Below the pieces are notes generated by a model. It saw only the letters and a list, made by a program, of their open reading frames with translations, was not told the DNA's origin and did no database searches. A stretch of DNA of 64,000 nucleotides from Allomesorhizobium camelthorni (lineage in GTDB: Bacteria > Pseudomonadota > Alphaproteobacteria > Rhizobiales > Rhizobiaceae), in the NCBI RefSeq assembly GCF_011045125.1, contig NZ_JAAKZF010000005.1:62001-126000 (forward strand), in the 5' to 3' direction. A program made the translations under genes and the position numbers. Shown in pieces: positions 1 to 9,123 of this stretch; the first letter of the stretch is position 1; the number at the start of each line of letters is the position of its first letter.

Positions 1-188
1 GCGAACTGGAGAACCGCAAGGTCATCGACCGCGCCAAGGGCATTCTGATGAAATCGCGCGGCCTCTCCGAGGAGGCGGCCTACACGCTGCTGCGCAAGAC
101 CGCCATGAACCAGAACCGCAAGATCAGCGACATCGCCCAGAGCCTGGTGACGGCCGCCGGATTGCTGGGCTCGCCGGAGGAGCCATGA
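1..188 (+). CDS. nasT: NasT, nitrate-responsive ANTAR antiterminator (3' end only)
   Basis: The first in-frame codon begins at base 3 and the gene runs off the left edge. About 61 C-terminal residues are visible. They form an ANTAR RNA-binding domain: KVIDRAKGILM, then LSEEAAY, then the last helix ending in ISDIAQSLV. ANTAR proteins bind paired hexaloop hairpins in nascent RNA and prevent termination. The stop codon (186-188) overlaps the nasS start in an ATGA, so the two are translationally coupled. The matching RNA target lies in the leader at 1627-1661. The N-terminal receiver-like domain is outside the window. Confidence 0.9.
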   Translation, partial: ELENRKVIDRAKGILMKSRGLSEEAAYTLLRKTAMNQNRKISDIAQSLVTAAGLLGSPEEP

Positions 189-1426
189 CCGGAAACGCCG
201 AGCACCAGATCACCGCCGGCTTCATGCCGCTGCTCGACAGCGCCTTGCTGGTCGCGGCAAGCGAAATCGGCTTCGCTGCCAAGGAAGGCGTCGCGCTGAC
301 GCTGGTGCGGGAGACCTCCTGGGCCAACATCCGCGACCGGCTCGCCGTCGGCCATTTCGATGTGGCGCACATGCTGGCGCCGATGCCGATCGCCTGCAAT
401 CTCGGCCTGACGCCGCTTGCCTCGCGCACCGTTGCGCCGATGGCGCTCGGCCTTGGCGGCAATGCGATCACCGTTTCGAATGCGGTCTGGGCAGCGATGG
501 AAGCGCAGGGCGCGCGGCCGGATCTCGATCCGAAAGGCGCGGGCGCTGCTCTGAAGGCGGTGGTCGCCGAGCGCGCCGGAGGCGGCGGCGAACCGTTGCG
601 TTTCGCAGTCGTGCATCCCCACTCCGGGCACAATTACGAGTTGCGCTACTGGCTCGCCGCCTGCGGCGTAGCCGAGGGCGACATCGAGATCGTCATTGTG
701 CCGCCGCCGCTGATGGCGGACGCGCTGCGCGCCGGAAACATCGACGGCTACTGCGTGGGCGAGCCGTGGAACACGGCCGCCGCACTTTCCGGCAGCGGCA
801 GGATCGCTACCGTGAAGGCCGCGATCTGGCGGTCCAGCCCGGAAAAGGTGCTGGGCGCGGGGGCCAAGTGGGCGGAAGCCAATCCCGAAGCACTGGCTGC
901 GCTGCTGCGGGCGCTCTACCACGCCGCGATCTGGTGCGCAGACAAGGCCAATCATGCCGAACTCGCATCCTTGCTCTCCAGGCCGACCTATCTGGGCAAA
1001 CCGGAAGAGTGGATGCTTCCCGCGCTGTCCGGACGGATCCGGACCGGCGGCGATGGAGAACGGCTCGTCGAGGATTTCTTCATTCCGCTGGCCAAGGCGG
1101 CGACCTTTCCGTGGAAGAGCCACGCCCTCTGGTTCTACACTCAGATGGTGCGCTGGGGGCAGATCCGGCACAGCCCGGCGCATGAAGCCATAGCGCGCGA
1201 CTCCTATCGCCCCGACATCTACCGTTCGGCGCTGAAGCCGCTCGGCGTGCCGCTTCCCGGCGCCAACGCCAAGGTCGAAGGCGCGCTGACCGCCGCCACG
1301 CCGGTCGGCTCGGCCGGCGCGAGCCTGCTGCTCGGGCCGGATGGATTTTTCGACGGACAAGTCTTCGATCCCGATGAGATCGAGAGCTATATCGCCGCAC
1401 AGAATTCCGGCCGCTCAGACCGCTGA
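185..1426 (+). CDS. nasS: NasS, cytosolic nitrate/nitrite sensor
   Basis: The product is 413 aa, an NrtA/CmpA-type periplasmic-binding fold. It lacks any signal peptide (it begins MTGNAEHQITAGFMPLLDS), which separates the sensor NasS from the exported NrtA encoded next. In the known system NasS sequesters NasT when nitrate is absent and releases it when nitrate binds. Family-typical stretches are FDVAHMLAPMPIA and the GEPWN motif. The start overlaps the nasT stop. The 3' end is followed by a 354-bp regulatory region and then nrtA. Confidence 0.92.
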   Translation: MTGNAEHQITAGFMPLLDSALLVAASEIGFAAKEGVALTLVRETSWANIRDRLAVGHFDVAHMLAPMPIACNLGLTPLASRTVAPMALGLGGNAITVSNAVWAAMEAQGARPDLDPKGAGAALKAVVAERAGGGGEPLRFAVVHPHSGHNYELRYWLAACGVAEGDIEIVIVPPPLMADALRAGNIDGYCVGEPWNTAAALSGSGRIATVKAAIWRSSPEKVLGAGAKWAEANPEALAALLRALYHAAIWCADKANHAELASLLSRPTYLGKPEEWMLPALSGRIRTGGDGERLVEDFFIPLAKAATFPWKSHALWFYTQMVRWGQIRHSPAHEAIARDSYRPDIYRSALKPLGVPLPGANAKVEGALTAATPVGSAGASLLLGPDGFFDGQVFDPDEIESYIAAQNSGRSDR

Positions 1427-1443
1427 TCATTTCCGCGCCATCT

Positions 1444-1467
1444 TTGTGCGCTGCACAACATTTGTGC
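1444..1467. promoter_or_regulatory. Overlapping inverted repeats, NtrC-like upstream sites
   Basis: TTGTGC-gct-GCACAA-cat-TTGTGC forms two overlapping perfect 6-bp palindromes. The right-hand one (1452-1468) fits the TGCAC-N7-GTGC(A/T) pattern of NtrC sites. It lies about 110-125 bp upstream of the sigma-54 promoter at 1578, the usual enhancer distance. Assignment to NtrC is inferred. Confidence 0.5.
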
Positions 1468-1493
1468 TTCTGCCTAGCCGAAATGATCATTGT

Positions 1494-1523
1494 TTGGACC
1501 AGAGAGGCTCGCCTCTGATCCAA
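1494..1523. other. Imperfect 30-bp inverted repeat upstream of the nrtA promoter
   Basis: TTGGA...TCCAA flank a core AGAGGC-tc-GCCTCT. It sits between nasS and the nrtA promoter. No T-tract follows, so it does not look like a rho-independent terminator. It could be a protein-binding site or an RNA 3'-end structure for nasTS. Confidence 0.4.
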
Positions 1524-1577
1524 CGGCAATTTCTTTAGTTAACTGATTTAGTTGCGCATTTTCCATTTTTCTTAAAC

Positions 1578-1593
1578 TGGCACGGTTCCTGCT
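1578..1593 (+). promoter_or_regulatory. Sigma-54 (RpoN) -24/-12 promoter of the nitrate assimilation operon
   Basis: TGGCACG-gttc-CTGCT matches the -24/-12 consensus TGGCACG-N4-TTGCW. The invariant GG (1579-1580) and GC (1591-1592) are exactly 10 bp apart. Transcription would begin near 1604, just ahead of the leader hairpins. Nitrogen control by RpoN/NtrC is the established pattern for nas operons in proteobacteria. Confidence 0.8.
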
Positions 1594-1626
1594 TCCCTAA
1601 TAACAGGCCCACAAGGTCACGGAATA

Positions 1627-1661
1627 GACGTCCAATGGCGGGCGTCACAGGCAAAGCTGCC
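1627..1661 (+). ncRNA. ANTAR (NasT) target RNA: tandem hexaloop hairpins in the nrtA leader
   Basis: Hairpin P1 has stem GACGTCC (1627-1633) paired with GGGCGTC (1640-1646) around the loop AATGGC. Hairpin P2 has stem GGC (1650-1652) and GCC (1659-1661) around the loop AAAGCT. Both six-base loops have A at position 1 and G at position 4, the signature recognised by ANTAR proteins. The 3' side of P2 lies inside the 5' arm of the terminator that follows, so P2 and the terminator cannot form together. nasT lies directly upstream. Confidence 0.85.
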
Positions 1662-1719
1662 GATCAGGAAATCGCACTCCCGGATGTACGGAGGCGACGG
1701 CCTGGCCGGCAGCTTTTTT
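1653..1719 (+). terminator. Leader terminator controlled by NasT
   Basis: AAAGCTGCCG (1653-1662) pairs with CGGCAGCTTT (1707-1716) and the T run continues to 1719. The long loop folds further: CAGG with CCTG, then CGC-a-CTCC with GGAG-GCG. The 5' arm overlaps the loop and 3' strand of hairpin P2, giving a classic antitermination switch. By default it should stop transcription before nrtA. NasT bound to P1-P2 should allow read-through when nitrate is present. Confidence 0.85.
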
Positions 1720-1780
1720 GTTTAGACCCGAGCACGCAATCGAAACCGCAGTCTCCCACTGCCCCCGACCGGAGAACCCG

Positions 1781-3184
1781 ATGACGAAACGGATCGCATC
1801 TCTCATTCCCAACCGCCGGACGCTGCTCTTGGCTGGCGCGGCCTTTCTCGCCTTGCATCCCGCCAGCATCGACGCTCGCGCGGAAATTCTGGCCGTCGAG
1901 AAGGACGAACTGAAGTTCGGCTTCATCAAGCTGACCGACATGGCGCCGCTCGCCGTCGCCAAGGAACTCGGCTATTTCGAGGACGAGGGCCTCTACGTGA
2001 CGCTTGAGCCACAGGCCAACTGGAAGGTGCTGCTCGACCGCGTGATCACCGGCGAACTCGACGGCGCGCACATGCTGGCCGGTCAGCCGATCGCCGCGAC
2101 GATCGGCTTCGGCACCAAGGCCGATTTGGTCACGCCCTTTTCCATGGATTTGAACGGTAACGGCATCACCGTCTCCAACGCAGTCTGGGAGATGATGAAG
2201 CCGAACATCCCGATGGAAGGCGGCAAACCTGTCCATCCGATCAAGGCCGACGCACTGAAGCCGGTGGTCGAGAAATTTAAGGCCGAGGGCAAACCCTTCA
2301 ACATGGGCATGGTCTTTCCGGTCTCGACCCACAATTACGAGCTTCGCTACTGGCTGGCTTCGGGCGGCATCCATCCCGGCTATTATTCGCCTACCGACGT
2401 GTCCGGCCAAATCAAAGCCGATGCGCTGCTTTCGGTGACGCCACCGCCGCAGATGCCGGCGACCCTCGAGGCCGGCACCATTCTGGGCTATTCGGTCGGA
2501 GAGCCATGGAACCAGGCCGCCGTGTTCAAGGGCATCGGCGTCCCAGTCATCACCGACTATGAGATCTGGAAGAACAATCCGGAGAAGGTGTTCGGCCTGA
2601 CCAAAGAATTCACGGAGACGTATCCGAACACTACGCTGGCGCTCACCAAGGCGCTGATCCGCGCCGCGATGTGGCTCGACGAGAACGACAACGCCAATCG
2701 GCTCGAGGCTGTGAAGATGCTGGCGAAGCCGGAATATGTCGGCGCGGACGAGGCGGTGATCGCCAACTCAATGACCGGCACCTTCGAATATGAGAAGGGC
2801 GACAAGCGTGAGGTTCCGGACTTCAACGTCTTCTTCCGCCACTTCGCGACCTACCCTTACCAGTCCGACGCTGTCTGGTACCTGACGCAGATGCGCCGCT
2901 GGGGCCAGATCCCGGAGGGCCGGGAGGACGCCTGGTACGCCGAGATGGCGGCCAAGGTCTACAAACCGGACATCTACCTGAAGGCTGCCGAGATGCTCGT
3001 TGACGAGGGCAAGGCGGCCAAGGCAGATTTCCCGTGGGACTCAGATGGCTACCGCGCGCCGACCGCCGATTTCATCGACGGCGTCACCTATGACGGCCGC
3101 AAGCCCAACGCCTATCTCGATAACCTCACGATCGGCTTGAAAGGCAAGCAGATCGTTGAAGGCAGCGAAGTCGTCGGCGGTTGA
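1781..3184 (+). CDS. nrtA: NrtA, nitrate ABC transporter substrate-binding protein
   Basis: The product is 467 aa, homologous to the upstream NasS but with an N-terminal export signal. Arg12-Arg13 precede a hydrophobic stretch ([13 protein letters not shown]), so it may use Tat or Sec. The start at 1781 has GGAG ten bases upstream; an in-frame ATG at 1718 lies on the terminator and is unlikely. The shared motif LRYWLASGG and the VGEPWN block mark the NrtA/CmpA family. It delivers nitrate to NrtB-NrtC. First gene of the operon after the NasT leader. Confidence 0.93.
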   Translation: MTKRIASLIPNRRTLLLAGAAFLALHPASIDARAEILAVEKDELKFGFIKLTDMAPLAVAKELGYFEDEGLYVTLEPQANWKVLLDRVITGELDGAHMLAGQPIAATIGFGTKADLVTPFSMDLNGNGITVSNAVWEMMKPNIPMEGGKPVHPIKADALKPVVEKFKAEGKPFNMGMVFPVSTHNYELRYWLASGGIHPGYYSPTDVSGQIKADALLSVTPPPQMPATLEAGTILGYSVGEPWNQAAVFKGIGVPVITDYEIWKNNPEKVFGLTKEFTETYPNTTLALTKALIRAAMWLDENDNANRLEAVKMLAKPEYVGADEAVIANSMTGTFEYEKGDKREVPDFNVFFRHFATYPYQSDAVWYLTQMRRWGQIPEGREDAWYAEMAAKVYKPDIYLKAAEMLVDEGKAAKADFPWDSDGYRAPTADFIDGVTYDGRKPNAYLDNLTIGLKGKQIVEGSEVVGG

Positions 3185-3261
3185 CAGCGCCCGAGTCGGA
3201 CGCGGCCTTTGCAAGGCCGCGCCCTCCCCAGCAATACCACCAAGCCAGGACAGGATCTCAG

Positions 3262-4350
3262 ATGTCGAACGCCACCGAAACCATCGTCGGAAGCCAGTTC
3301 GGTGCACAGGCCGAGCGGAAGGCGCTGCTCTTCACGCGCATCAACAAAGCGGCCAGATGGCTCGACGCGCTCGGCTTCGCCTGGATCACGCCAATCCTCA
3401 AGATGGCAGCGGGGGACAGCCCGAGGGAACAGTTAGGCGAACTCAAGCGCGTGCTCGTCATCCCTCTGATCGGCATCGCCATGTTTCTCATCGCCTGGGG
3501 CGTGCTCGCACCTCGGGTCCAGACCTCGCTCGGCGCCATCCCCGGACCGGTCGAGGTCTGGGAGCAGGCGGTCAACCTTTGGGAGGACCACAAGGCGGAA
3601 CGGCAAAAGGAGGCGGAGTTTTACGACCGTCTGGCGGCCCGCAATGCGCAACTGCTTGCCGAGGGGAAACCCGACATGGTCAAGCAGCGCAGCTACACGG
3701 GGAAACCGACCTATCTAGGCCAGATTCTCACGTCGCTTGAGACGGTGGGCCTTGGTTTCCTCATCGCAACAATCATTGCGGTTCCGCTCGGCATCGCCTC
3801 GGGCCTGTCGAAGACCTTCAACGGCGCGATCAATCCGCTGATCCAAATCTTCAAGCCGGTGTCGCCGCTGGCTTGGCTGCCGATCGTCACCATGGTCGTC
3901 TCGGCGCTCTACATCGATCCCAGCGAAGCGATGCCCAAATCGCTCGTCATCTCGGCAGCCACCGTGACACTCTGCTCCCTCTGGCCGACCTTGATCAACA
4001 CCGCGCTTGGGGTCTCCTCGATCGACAAAGATCTGGTCAATGTCGGCCGCGTACTGCAACTCTCGACCGCGACCACTATCCGAAAGCTGGTACTTCCTTC
4101 CGCGCTGCCGCTAATTTTCACTGGATTACGCCTGTCGCTCGGAGTCGGCTGGATGGTGCTGATCGCGGCCGAAATGCTGGCGCAGAATCCGGGCCTCGGA
4201 AAATTCGTCTGGGACGAGTTCCAGAACGGCTCCTCCTCGTCGCTTGCCCGCATCATGGTGGCGGTGCTCACCATCGGCTTGATCGGCTTCATGCTTGATC
4301 GCGTGATGTACGCGCTGCAGTCGGCCTTCACCTTCTCGGCCAACCGGTAG
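3262..4350 (+). CDS. nrtB: NrtB, nitrate ABC transporter permease
   Basis: The product is 362 aa. The start at 3262 (MSNATETIV) is preceded by AGGA; the longer reading from 3181 begins within the nrtA stop region. The N-terminal third holds one membrane segment ([18 protein letters not shown]) and a charged stretch rich in Glu and Lys. The BPD_transp_1 permease domain follows from about residue 150 to the end, with five or so membrane helices. It forms the inner-membrane channel with the fused ATPase encoded 10 bp downstream. Confidence 0.92.
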   Translation: MSNATETIVGSQFGAQAERKALLFTRINKAARWLDALGFAWITPILKMAAGDSPREQLGELKRVLVIPLIGIAMFLIAWGVLAPRVQTSLGAIPGPVEVWEQAVNLWEDHKAERQKEAEFYDRLAARNAQLLAEGKPDMVKQRSYTGKPTYLGQILTSLETVGLGFLIATIIAVPLGIASGLSKTFNGAINPLIQIFKPVSPLAWLPIVTMVVSALYIDPSEAMPKSLVISAATVTLCSLWPTLINTALGVSSIDKDLVNVGRVLQLSTATTIRKLVLPSALPLIFTGLRLSLGVGWMVLIAAEMLAQNPGLGKFVWDEFQNGSSSSLARIMVAVLTIGLIGFMLDRVMYALQSAFTFSANR

Positions 4351-4360
4351 GAGGGCGCGC

Positions 4361-6112
4361 GTGGCATTTCTCGAAATCACCGGATTGTCCAAGGGCTATG
4401 GCGAAGGCGCCGGGCGCAGCGAGGTTCTGTCCGACATTAACCTCCAGGTCGAAGAAGGCGAATTCATCGCCATTCTCGGCTTCTCGGGCTCCGGCAAAAC
4501 GACACTGATCTCGGCGATCGCCGGACTGGTGCGGCCGGACAGCGGCGCTGTAACCGTGCGCGGCGAAGAGATCGTGGGTCCCGGACAGGACCGCGGCGTC
4601 GTCTTCCAATCCTATTCGCTGATGCCGTGGCTATCGGTTCGCGGCAATGTGGCGCTCGCGGTGGACAGCGTGCTGAAGGCCAAGCCAAAGGCCGAACGCG
4701 ACGCGATCACACGCAAATATATTGACATGGTCGGCCTCTCGCACGCGATCGACCGCAAGCCGGCCGAGCTTTCGGGTGGCATGCGACAGCGGGTCTCGGT
4801 AGCCCGGGCGCTGGCGACGCAGCCGGAAATCCTGCTGCTGGACGAACCGCTTTCCGCACTCGATGCGCTGACGCGCGCCAAACTCCAGGACGAGTTGGCT
4901 GACATCTCCGAAAAGGAGAAGAAGACGATCATCCTGATCACCAACGATGTCGACGAAGCAATACTGCTCGCCAACCGTATCGTGCCGCTGAAGCCGGGAC
5001 CGAACGCCACACTCGGCCCGTCGTTCAAGGTGGATATCGCCTACCCCCGCGACCGGGCGGCGATGAATTCGGACGCAACCTTCATCCGGCTGCGCGGCGA
5101 GATCACGCAGTATCTGATGGACGCCGGCGCCGAGCGCGGCGAGATAGAAAGCGGCATCGTGCTTCCTAACGTCGTGCCGATCACCCAAAAGAAGGCACTG
5201 CCCGAGGCCTATCTGAAAGCGGCGCAGTCGCCAATCGAACGGCGCTACGTCGAATTCAGCGAAGTGCGGAAGGTCTATCCGACCCCGACGGGGCCGCTGA
5301 CCGTAGTCGACGGCTTTGACCTCAAGATAAAGAAGGGTGAATTCGTCACGCTGATCGGGCATTCGGGTTGCGGCAAGTCGACTGTGCTTTCGATGGCCGC
5401 CGGACTCAACAATATCTCTAGCGGCGGGATCATCCTCGACGGCAAGGAGGTGACGGGGGCGGGGCCGGACAGGGCCGTGGTCTTCCAGGCGCCTTCGCTC
5501 ATGCCATGGCTCTCCGCGCGCGAGAATGTAGCGCTGGGTGTCGACAGGGTCTATCCGGATGCCAGCCCGGCCGAGCGCCGGGACGTCGTCGAATACTACC
5601 TTCACCGCGTCGGCCTTGGCGACGCGATGCACAAGCTGGCCGCCGAGCTTTCCAACGGCATGAAACAGCGCGTCGGCATCGCCCGCGCCTTCTCCCTGTC
5701 GCCGAAGCTTCTGCTTCTCGACGAGCCGTTCGGCATGCTCGATTCGCTGACGCGCTGGGAGTTGCAAGACGTTTTAATGGACGTCTGGACCCGCACCCAA
5801 GTGACGGCAATCTGCGTCACCCATGACGTGGATGAGGCGATCCTACTCGCCGACCGAGTCGTGATGATGTCAAACGGCCCGAATGCCAGAATCGGCAACA
5901 TCATGGAGGTAGACCTGCCGCGGCCCCGCTCGCGCAAGGCGCTGCTTGCACACTCCGACTACTACGCCTACCGCGAGGAACTGCTCGACTTCCTCGAAGC
6001 TTATGAGGGCGGCGCCGACCCCGATCCTGAGTATCTCGACGAGATCAAGAAAAAACGCGCCGAGCGCGTCGCGGCGGCCCGCAACCAAGTTCTTGTCCAG
6101 GCAGCGGAATGA
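4361..6112 (+). CDS. nrtC: Fused two-domain nitrate ABC transporter ATPase (NrtC/NrtD-like)
   Basis: The 583-aa protein carries two complete ABC ATPase domains in one chain. The GTG start follows AGGAGGG. Domain 1 has Walker A GFSGSGKT at residues 40-47, signature LSGGMRQR and Walker [12 protein letters not shown]. Domain 2 has Walker A GHSGCGKS near 333-340, signature LSNGMKQR and [11 protein letters not shown]. The H-loop is THDVDEA in domain 2 (His488) but TNDVDEA in domain 1 (Asn195), so site 1 may hydrolyse ATP poorly. The fusion replaces separate nrtC and nrtD subunits and would energise NrtB. Confidence 0.9.
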   Translation: MAFLEITGLSKGYGEGAGRSEVLSDINLQVEEGEFIAILGFSGSGKTTLISAIAGLVRPDSGAVTVRGEEIVGPGQDRGVVFQSYSLMPWLSVRGNVALAVDSVLKAKPKAERDAITRKYIDMVGLSHAIDRKPAELSGGMRQRVSVARALATQPEILLLDEPLSALDALTRAKLQDELADISEKEKKTIILITNDVDEAILLANRIVPLKPGPNATLGPSFKVDIAYPRDRAAMNSDATFIRLRGEITQYLMDAGAERGEIESGIVLPNVVPITQKKALPEAYLKAAQSPIERRYVEFSEVRKVYPTPTGPLTVVDGFDLKIKKGEFVTLIGHSGCGKSTVLSMAAGLNNISSGGIILDGKEVTGAGPDRAVVFQAPSLMPWLSARENVALGVDRVYPDASPAERRDVVEYYLHRVGLGDAMHKLAAELSNGMKQRVGIARAFSLSPKLLLLDEPFGMLDSLTRWELQDVLMDVWTRTQVTAICVTHDVDEAILLADRVVMMSNGPNARIGNIMEVDLPRPRSRKALLAHSDYYAYREELLDFLEAYEGGADPDPEYLDEIKKKRAERVAAARNQVLVQAAE

Positions 6113-6117
6113 CAGCA

Positions 6118-8568
6118 ATGACAGAAAAACTCGTCATCATCGGCAACGGCATGGCTCCGGGCAGGATGCTGGAGCATCTTCTGGAGAAGGCGCCCGGCCG
6201 CTATTCCATCACCATCTTCAACGCGGAGCCGAGGGTCAATTACGACCGAATAATGCTGTCGCCGGTGCTCTCCGGCGAGAAGGATTATGAGGAAATCATC
6301 ATCCATGGCGACGGCTGGTACATCAAGAACGGCATCACGCTCTACAAGGGCCACAAGATCGTCGCGCTCGACCGCACGGCGAAAACCGTGACCTCCGATC
6401 ACGGCGTCGTCGAACCCTACGACAGGCTGGTGATCGCCACCGGCTCGGTGCCCTTCATCATCCCGGTTCCCGGCAACGATTTGCCCGGCGTGCTGACCTA
6501 TCGCGACCTCGACGACGTGCAGGCCATGCTCCTTGCGGCGCAATCGCGGGCAAAGGCGGTGGTCATCGGCGGCGGCCTGCTCGGGCTGGAGGCGGCCGCC
6601 GGCCTCAGCGAGCGCGGCATGGACGTCACCGTGCTCCACGTGATGCCGACTCTGATGGAGCGGCAACTCGATCCGGCCGCCGGCTATCTCCTGCAGCGCG
6701 CCGTCGAGCAGCGCGGCATCAAGGTCATGACCAAGGCCAACACCAAGGCGATCGTCGGCAACGGCAGGGTGGAAGGCGTGAAACTGGCCGACGGCACGGT
6801 CGTGCCCGCCAGCCTGGTGGTCATGGCGGTCGGCATCCGGCCGAACGCGGTGCTGGCCAAGGACGCCGGGGTGACGGTCAATCGCGGCATCGTCGTCGAT
6901 GCCGGCATGCGCACCTCCGATCCCGACATCTTCGCGCTCGGCGAATGCGCCGAAGTGGGCGGTCAGGTCTACGGCCTTGTCGCGCCGCTCTACGAAATGG
7001 CGCGGGTGGCGTCATCGCATCTTGCCGGAGACCAAAGCGCGGCTTTCGTGCACAACGACACGCCGACGAAGCTCAAGGTGACCGGCATCGAACTGTTTTC
7101 GCTCGGCGACTTCGCCGACGGCGACGACCGCCAGGAGATCGTGCTGCGCGACGCCTCCGCCGGCGTCTACAAGCGCCTCGTGCTCAAGGACGACCGCATC
7201 ATCGGGACCGTTCTCTACGGCGAGACGGCCGACGGGGCATGGTTCAACGACCTGAAGAAGAAGCAGACCGACATATCGGAGATGCGCGACACGCTCATTT
7301 TCGGCCAGGCCTATCAGGGAGGAGCCCCCCTGGACCCTATGGCGGCCGTTGCAGCCTTGCCGGATGATGCGGAAATCTGCGGCTGCAACGGCGTTTGCAA
7401 GGGAACGATCACCGGTGCGATCACGTCCAAGGGACTGACCTCGCTCGACGATGTCCGGGCGCACACCAAGGCCTCGGCCTCCTGCGGTTCGTGCACAGGG
7501 CTGGTCGAGCAGTTGATGTCTCTGACGCTCGGCGACAACTACAACCCGGCTGCGGTCCAGCCGATGTGCGGCTGCACCACGCTCGGCCATGACGATGTCC
7601 GCCGGCTGATCAAGGCGAAGGGACTGAAGACCATTCCCGCCGTCATGCAGGAACTGGAATGGAAGACCTCCTGCGGCTGCGCCAAATGCCGGCCGGCGCT
7701 GAACTACTATCTCGTGGCCGACTGGCCGGATGAATATGCCGACGATTACCAGTCGCGCTTCATCAACGAGCGCGTCCACGCCAACATCCAGAAGGACGGC
7801 ACCTATTCGGTGGTGCCGCGCATGTGGGGCGGGGTCACCTCCTCCAAGGAATTGCGCGCCATCGCCGACGTGGTCGACAGGTTCGAGATCCCGATGGTGA
7901 AGGTGACCGGCGGCCAGCGCATCGACATGCTGGGCATCCGCAAGGAGGATTTGCCGGCGGTGTGGGCCGATCTCGGCAAGGCCGGCTTCGTGTCCGGCCA
8001 CGCCTACGCCAAGGGCCTGCGCACGGTGAAGACCTGCGTCGGTTCGGACTGGTGCCGCTTCGGCACGCAGGATTCGACGGGGCTCGGCATCCGCATCGAG
8101 AAATTCATGTGGGGCTCGTGGACGCCGGCCAAGGTCAAGATGGCGGTGTCCGGCTGCCCGCGAAACTGCGCCGAGGCGACCTGCAAGGATGTCGGCGTGA
8201 TATGCGTGGATTCCGGCTTCGAGATCCATTTCGCGGGCGCTGCGGGGCTCGATATCAAGGGCACCGAGGTGCTGGGTCTGGTGAAGACCGAGGATGAGGC
8301 GCTGGAGGTCATCGTGGCGCTCGTCCAGATGTATCGCGAGCAGGGCCGCTATCTCGAACGCATCTACAAATGGGCCAAGCGTGTCGGCATCGCCGAGATC
8401 AAGCGCCAGATCATGGACGATGCGGAAAAGCGCAGCGGCTATTACGAGCGCTTCGTCTTTTCGCAGAAATTCGCGCAGGTCGACCCATGGACGGAGCGCG
8501 CTTCCGGCAAGGACAAGCACGAGTTCCGGCCGATGGCTTCGGTCGGATTTGCGGAGGCGGCGGAGTGA
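6118..8568 (+). CDS. nirB: Assimilatory nitrite reductase [NAD(P)H] large subunit NirB
   Basis: The product is 816 aa. It reduces nitrite to ammonium in the cytosol. Order of domains: FAD/NAD(P)H disulfide-oxidoreductase fold (1-400), with IGNGMAPG at the N-terminus and VVIGGGLLGLEAA near 150. Next is a BFD-like [2Fe-2S] domain (CGCNGVC...CGSC), then the ferredoxin-like and sirohaem/[4Fe-4S] domains with CVGSDWCRFG and SGCPRNCAEA. An ATG at 6109 overlaps the nrtC stop; 6118 is preferred because GGAA lies 8 bases upstream. nirD and nasA follow. Confidence 0.93.
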   Translation: MTEKLVIIGNGMAPGRMLEHLLEKAPGRYSITIFNAEPRVNYDRIMLSPVLSGEKDYEEIIIHGDGWYIKNGITLYKGHKIVALDRTAKTVTSDHGVVEPYDRLVIATGSVPFIIPVPGNDLPGVLTYRDLDDVQAMLLAAQSRAKAVVIGGGLLGLEAAAGLSERGMDVTVLHVMPTLMERQLDPAAGYLLQRAVEQRGIKVMTKANTKAIVGNGRVEGVKLADGTVVPASLVVMAVGIRPNAVLAKDAGVTVNRGIVVDAGMRTSDPDIFALGECAEVGGQVYGLVAPLYEMARVASSHLAGDQSAAFVHNDTPTKLKVTGIELFSLGDFADGDDRQEIVLRDASAGVYKRLVLKDDRIIGTVLYGETADGAWFNDLKKKQTDISEMRDTLIFGQAYQGGAPLDPMAAVAALPDDAEICGCNGVCKGTITGAITSKGLTSLDDVRAHTKASASCGSCTGLVEQLMSLTLGDNYNPAAVQPMCGCTTLGHDDVRRLIKAKGLKTIPAVMQELEWKTSCGCAKCRPALNYYLVADWPDEYADDYQSRFINERVHANIQKDGTYSVVPRMWGGVTSSKELRAIADVVDRFEIPMVKVTGGQRIDMLGIRKEDLPAVWADLGKAGFVSGHAYAKGLRTVKTCVGSDWCRFGTQDSTGLGIRIEKFMWGSWTPAKVKMAVSGCPRNCAEATCKDVGVICVDSGFEIHFAGAAGLDIKGTEVLGLVKTEDEALEVIVALVQMYREQGRYLERIYKWAKRVGIAEIKRQIMDDAEKRSGYYERFVFSQKFAQVDPWTERASGKDKHEFRPMASVGFAEAAE

Positions 8569-8573
8569 ACGGA

Positions 8574-8903
8574 ATGAACTGGATTGCGATCGGCTCGATC
8601 ACCGACATTCCGCAGCGCGGGGCGCGTTGCGTGGCGACGCCGCAGGGAAAGATCGCCGTCTTCCGCACGGCTGAAGACCAGGTCTTCGCCACCGAGGACC
8701 ATTGCCCGCACAAGGGCGGGCCGCTCAGCCAGGGCATCGTGCACGGCGCGGCGGTGACCTGCCCGCTGCACAATTGGGTGATCTCGCTTGAAACAGGCAA
8801 GGCGCTCGGCGCCGACGAGGGCGCGGTGAAGACGATCCCGGTAAGGGTCGAAGGCGAAAGGCTGTTCATCGCGCTCGAAGCGCTGGCGTCAAAGGCAGCA
8901 TGA
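8574..8903 (+). CDS. nirD: Nitrite reductase small subunit NirD (Rieske-like)
   Basis: The product is 109 aa, the small Rieske-fold partner of NirB. The cluster-ligand positions are present: CPHKGGPL and then CPLHNWVI. Many stand-alone NirD proteins lack these ligands, so this one belongs to the ligand-containing group. ATG 8574 follows GGAG in the nirB 3' end; a GTG at 8565 is an alternative. It is separated from nasA by 220 bp that are mostly a palindromic repeat. Confidence 0.88.
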   Translation: MNWIAIGSITDIPQRGARCVATPQGKIAVFRTAEDQVFATEDHCPHKGGPLSQGIVHGAAVTCPLHNWVISLETGKALGADEGAVKTIPVRVEGERLFIALEALASKAA

Positions 8904-8933
8904 CAGTCTTGGCGATGTCCGCACCCTACGTTG

Positions 8934-9088
8934 CCCCCCTCTGTCCTGCCGGACATCTCCCCCACAAGGGGGGAGATCGGCCGCCTGCTTTGCTGGCGCG
9001 TGTCTTGCGATGCTGGCGATTAGCGAAAGCCGAAATGACAGCCAATCTCCCCCCTCGTGGGGGAGATGTCCGGCAGGACAGAGGGGGG
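8934..9088. repeat. Palindromic repeat pair, family A, between nirD and nasA
   Basis: The left module (8934-8977) begins CCCCCCTCTGTCCTGCCGG and ends in a small hairpin, ATCTCCCCC...GGGGGGAGAT. The right module (9045-9088) is its inverted copy, ending GAGGGGGG. The 67-nt core contains CTGGCGATTAGCGAAAG, which recurs in the cores of the ispE, nasA and 15.2-kb copies. No reading frame for a transposase is present. The copy lies in the untranslated gap of the nitrate operon and could form a large RNA hairpin. Confidence 0.9.
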
Positions 9089-9123
9089 CGCGACAGAACG
9101 CCCTGCCTCGAAGGCAGGCGTCA

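Noticed and set aside
1494-1523. Intrinsic terminator for nasTS
   Set aside because: The inverted repeat is followed by GGCAATTTC rather than a T run, so it is listed only as an inverted repeat.
7012-8520. 502-aa minus-strand ORF opposite nirB
   Set aside because: No recognisable motif, and nirB on the other strand has all its cofactor motifs.
8934-9088. Repeat pair considered as an insertion sequence
   Set aside because: No transposase frame fits in 155 bp and no clear target-site duplication is visible; it can only be a non-autonomous element.
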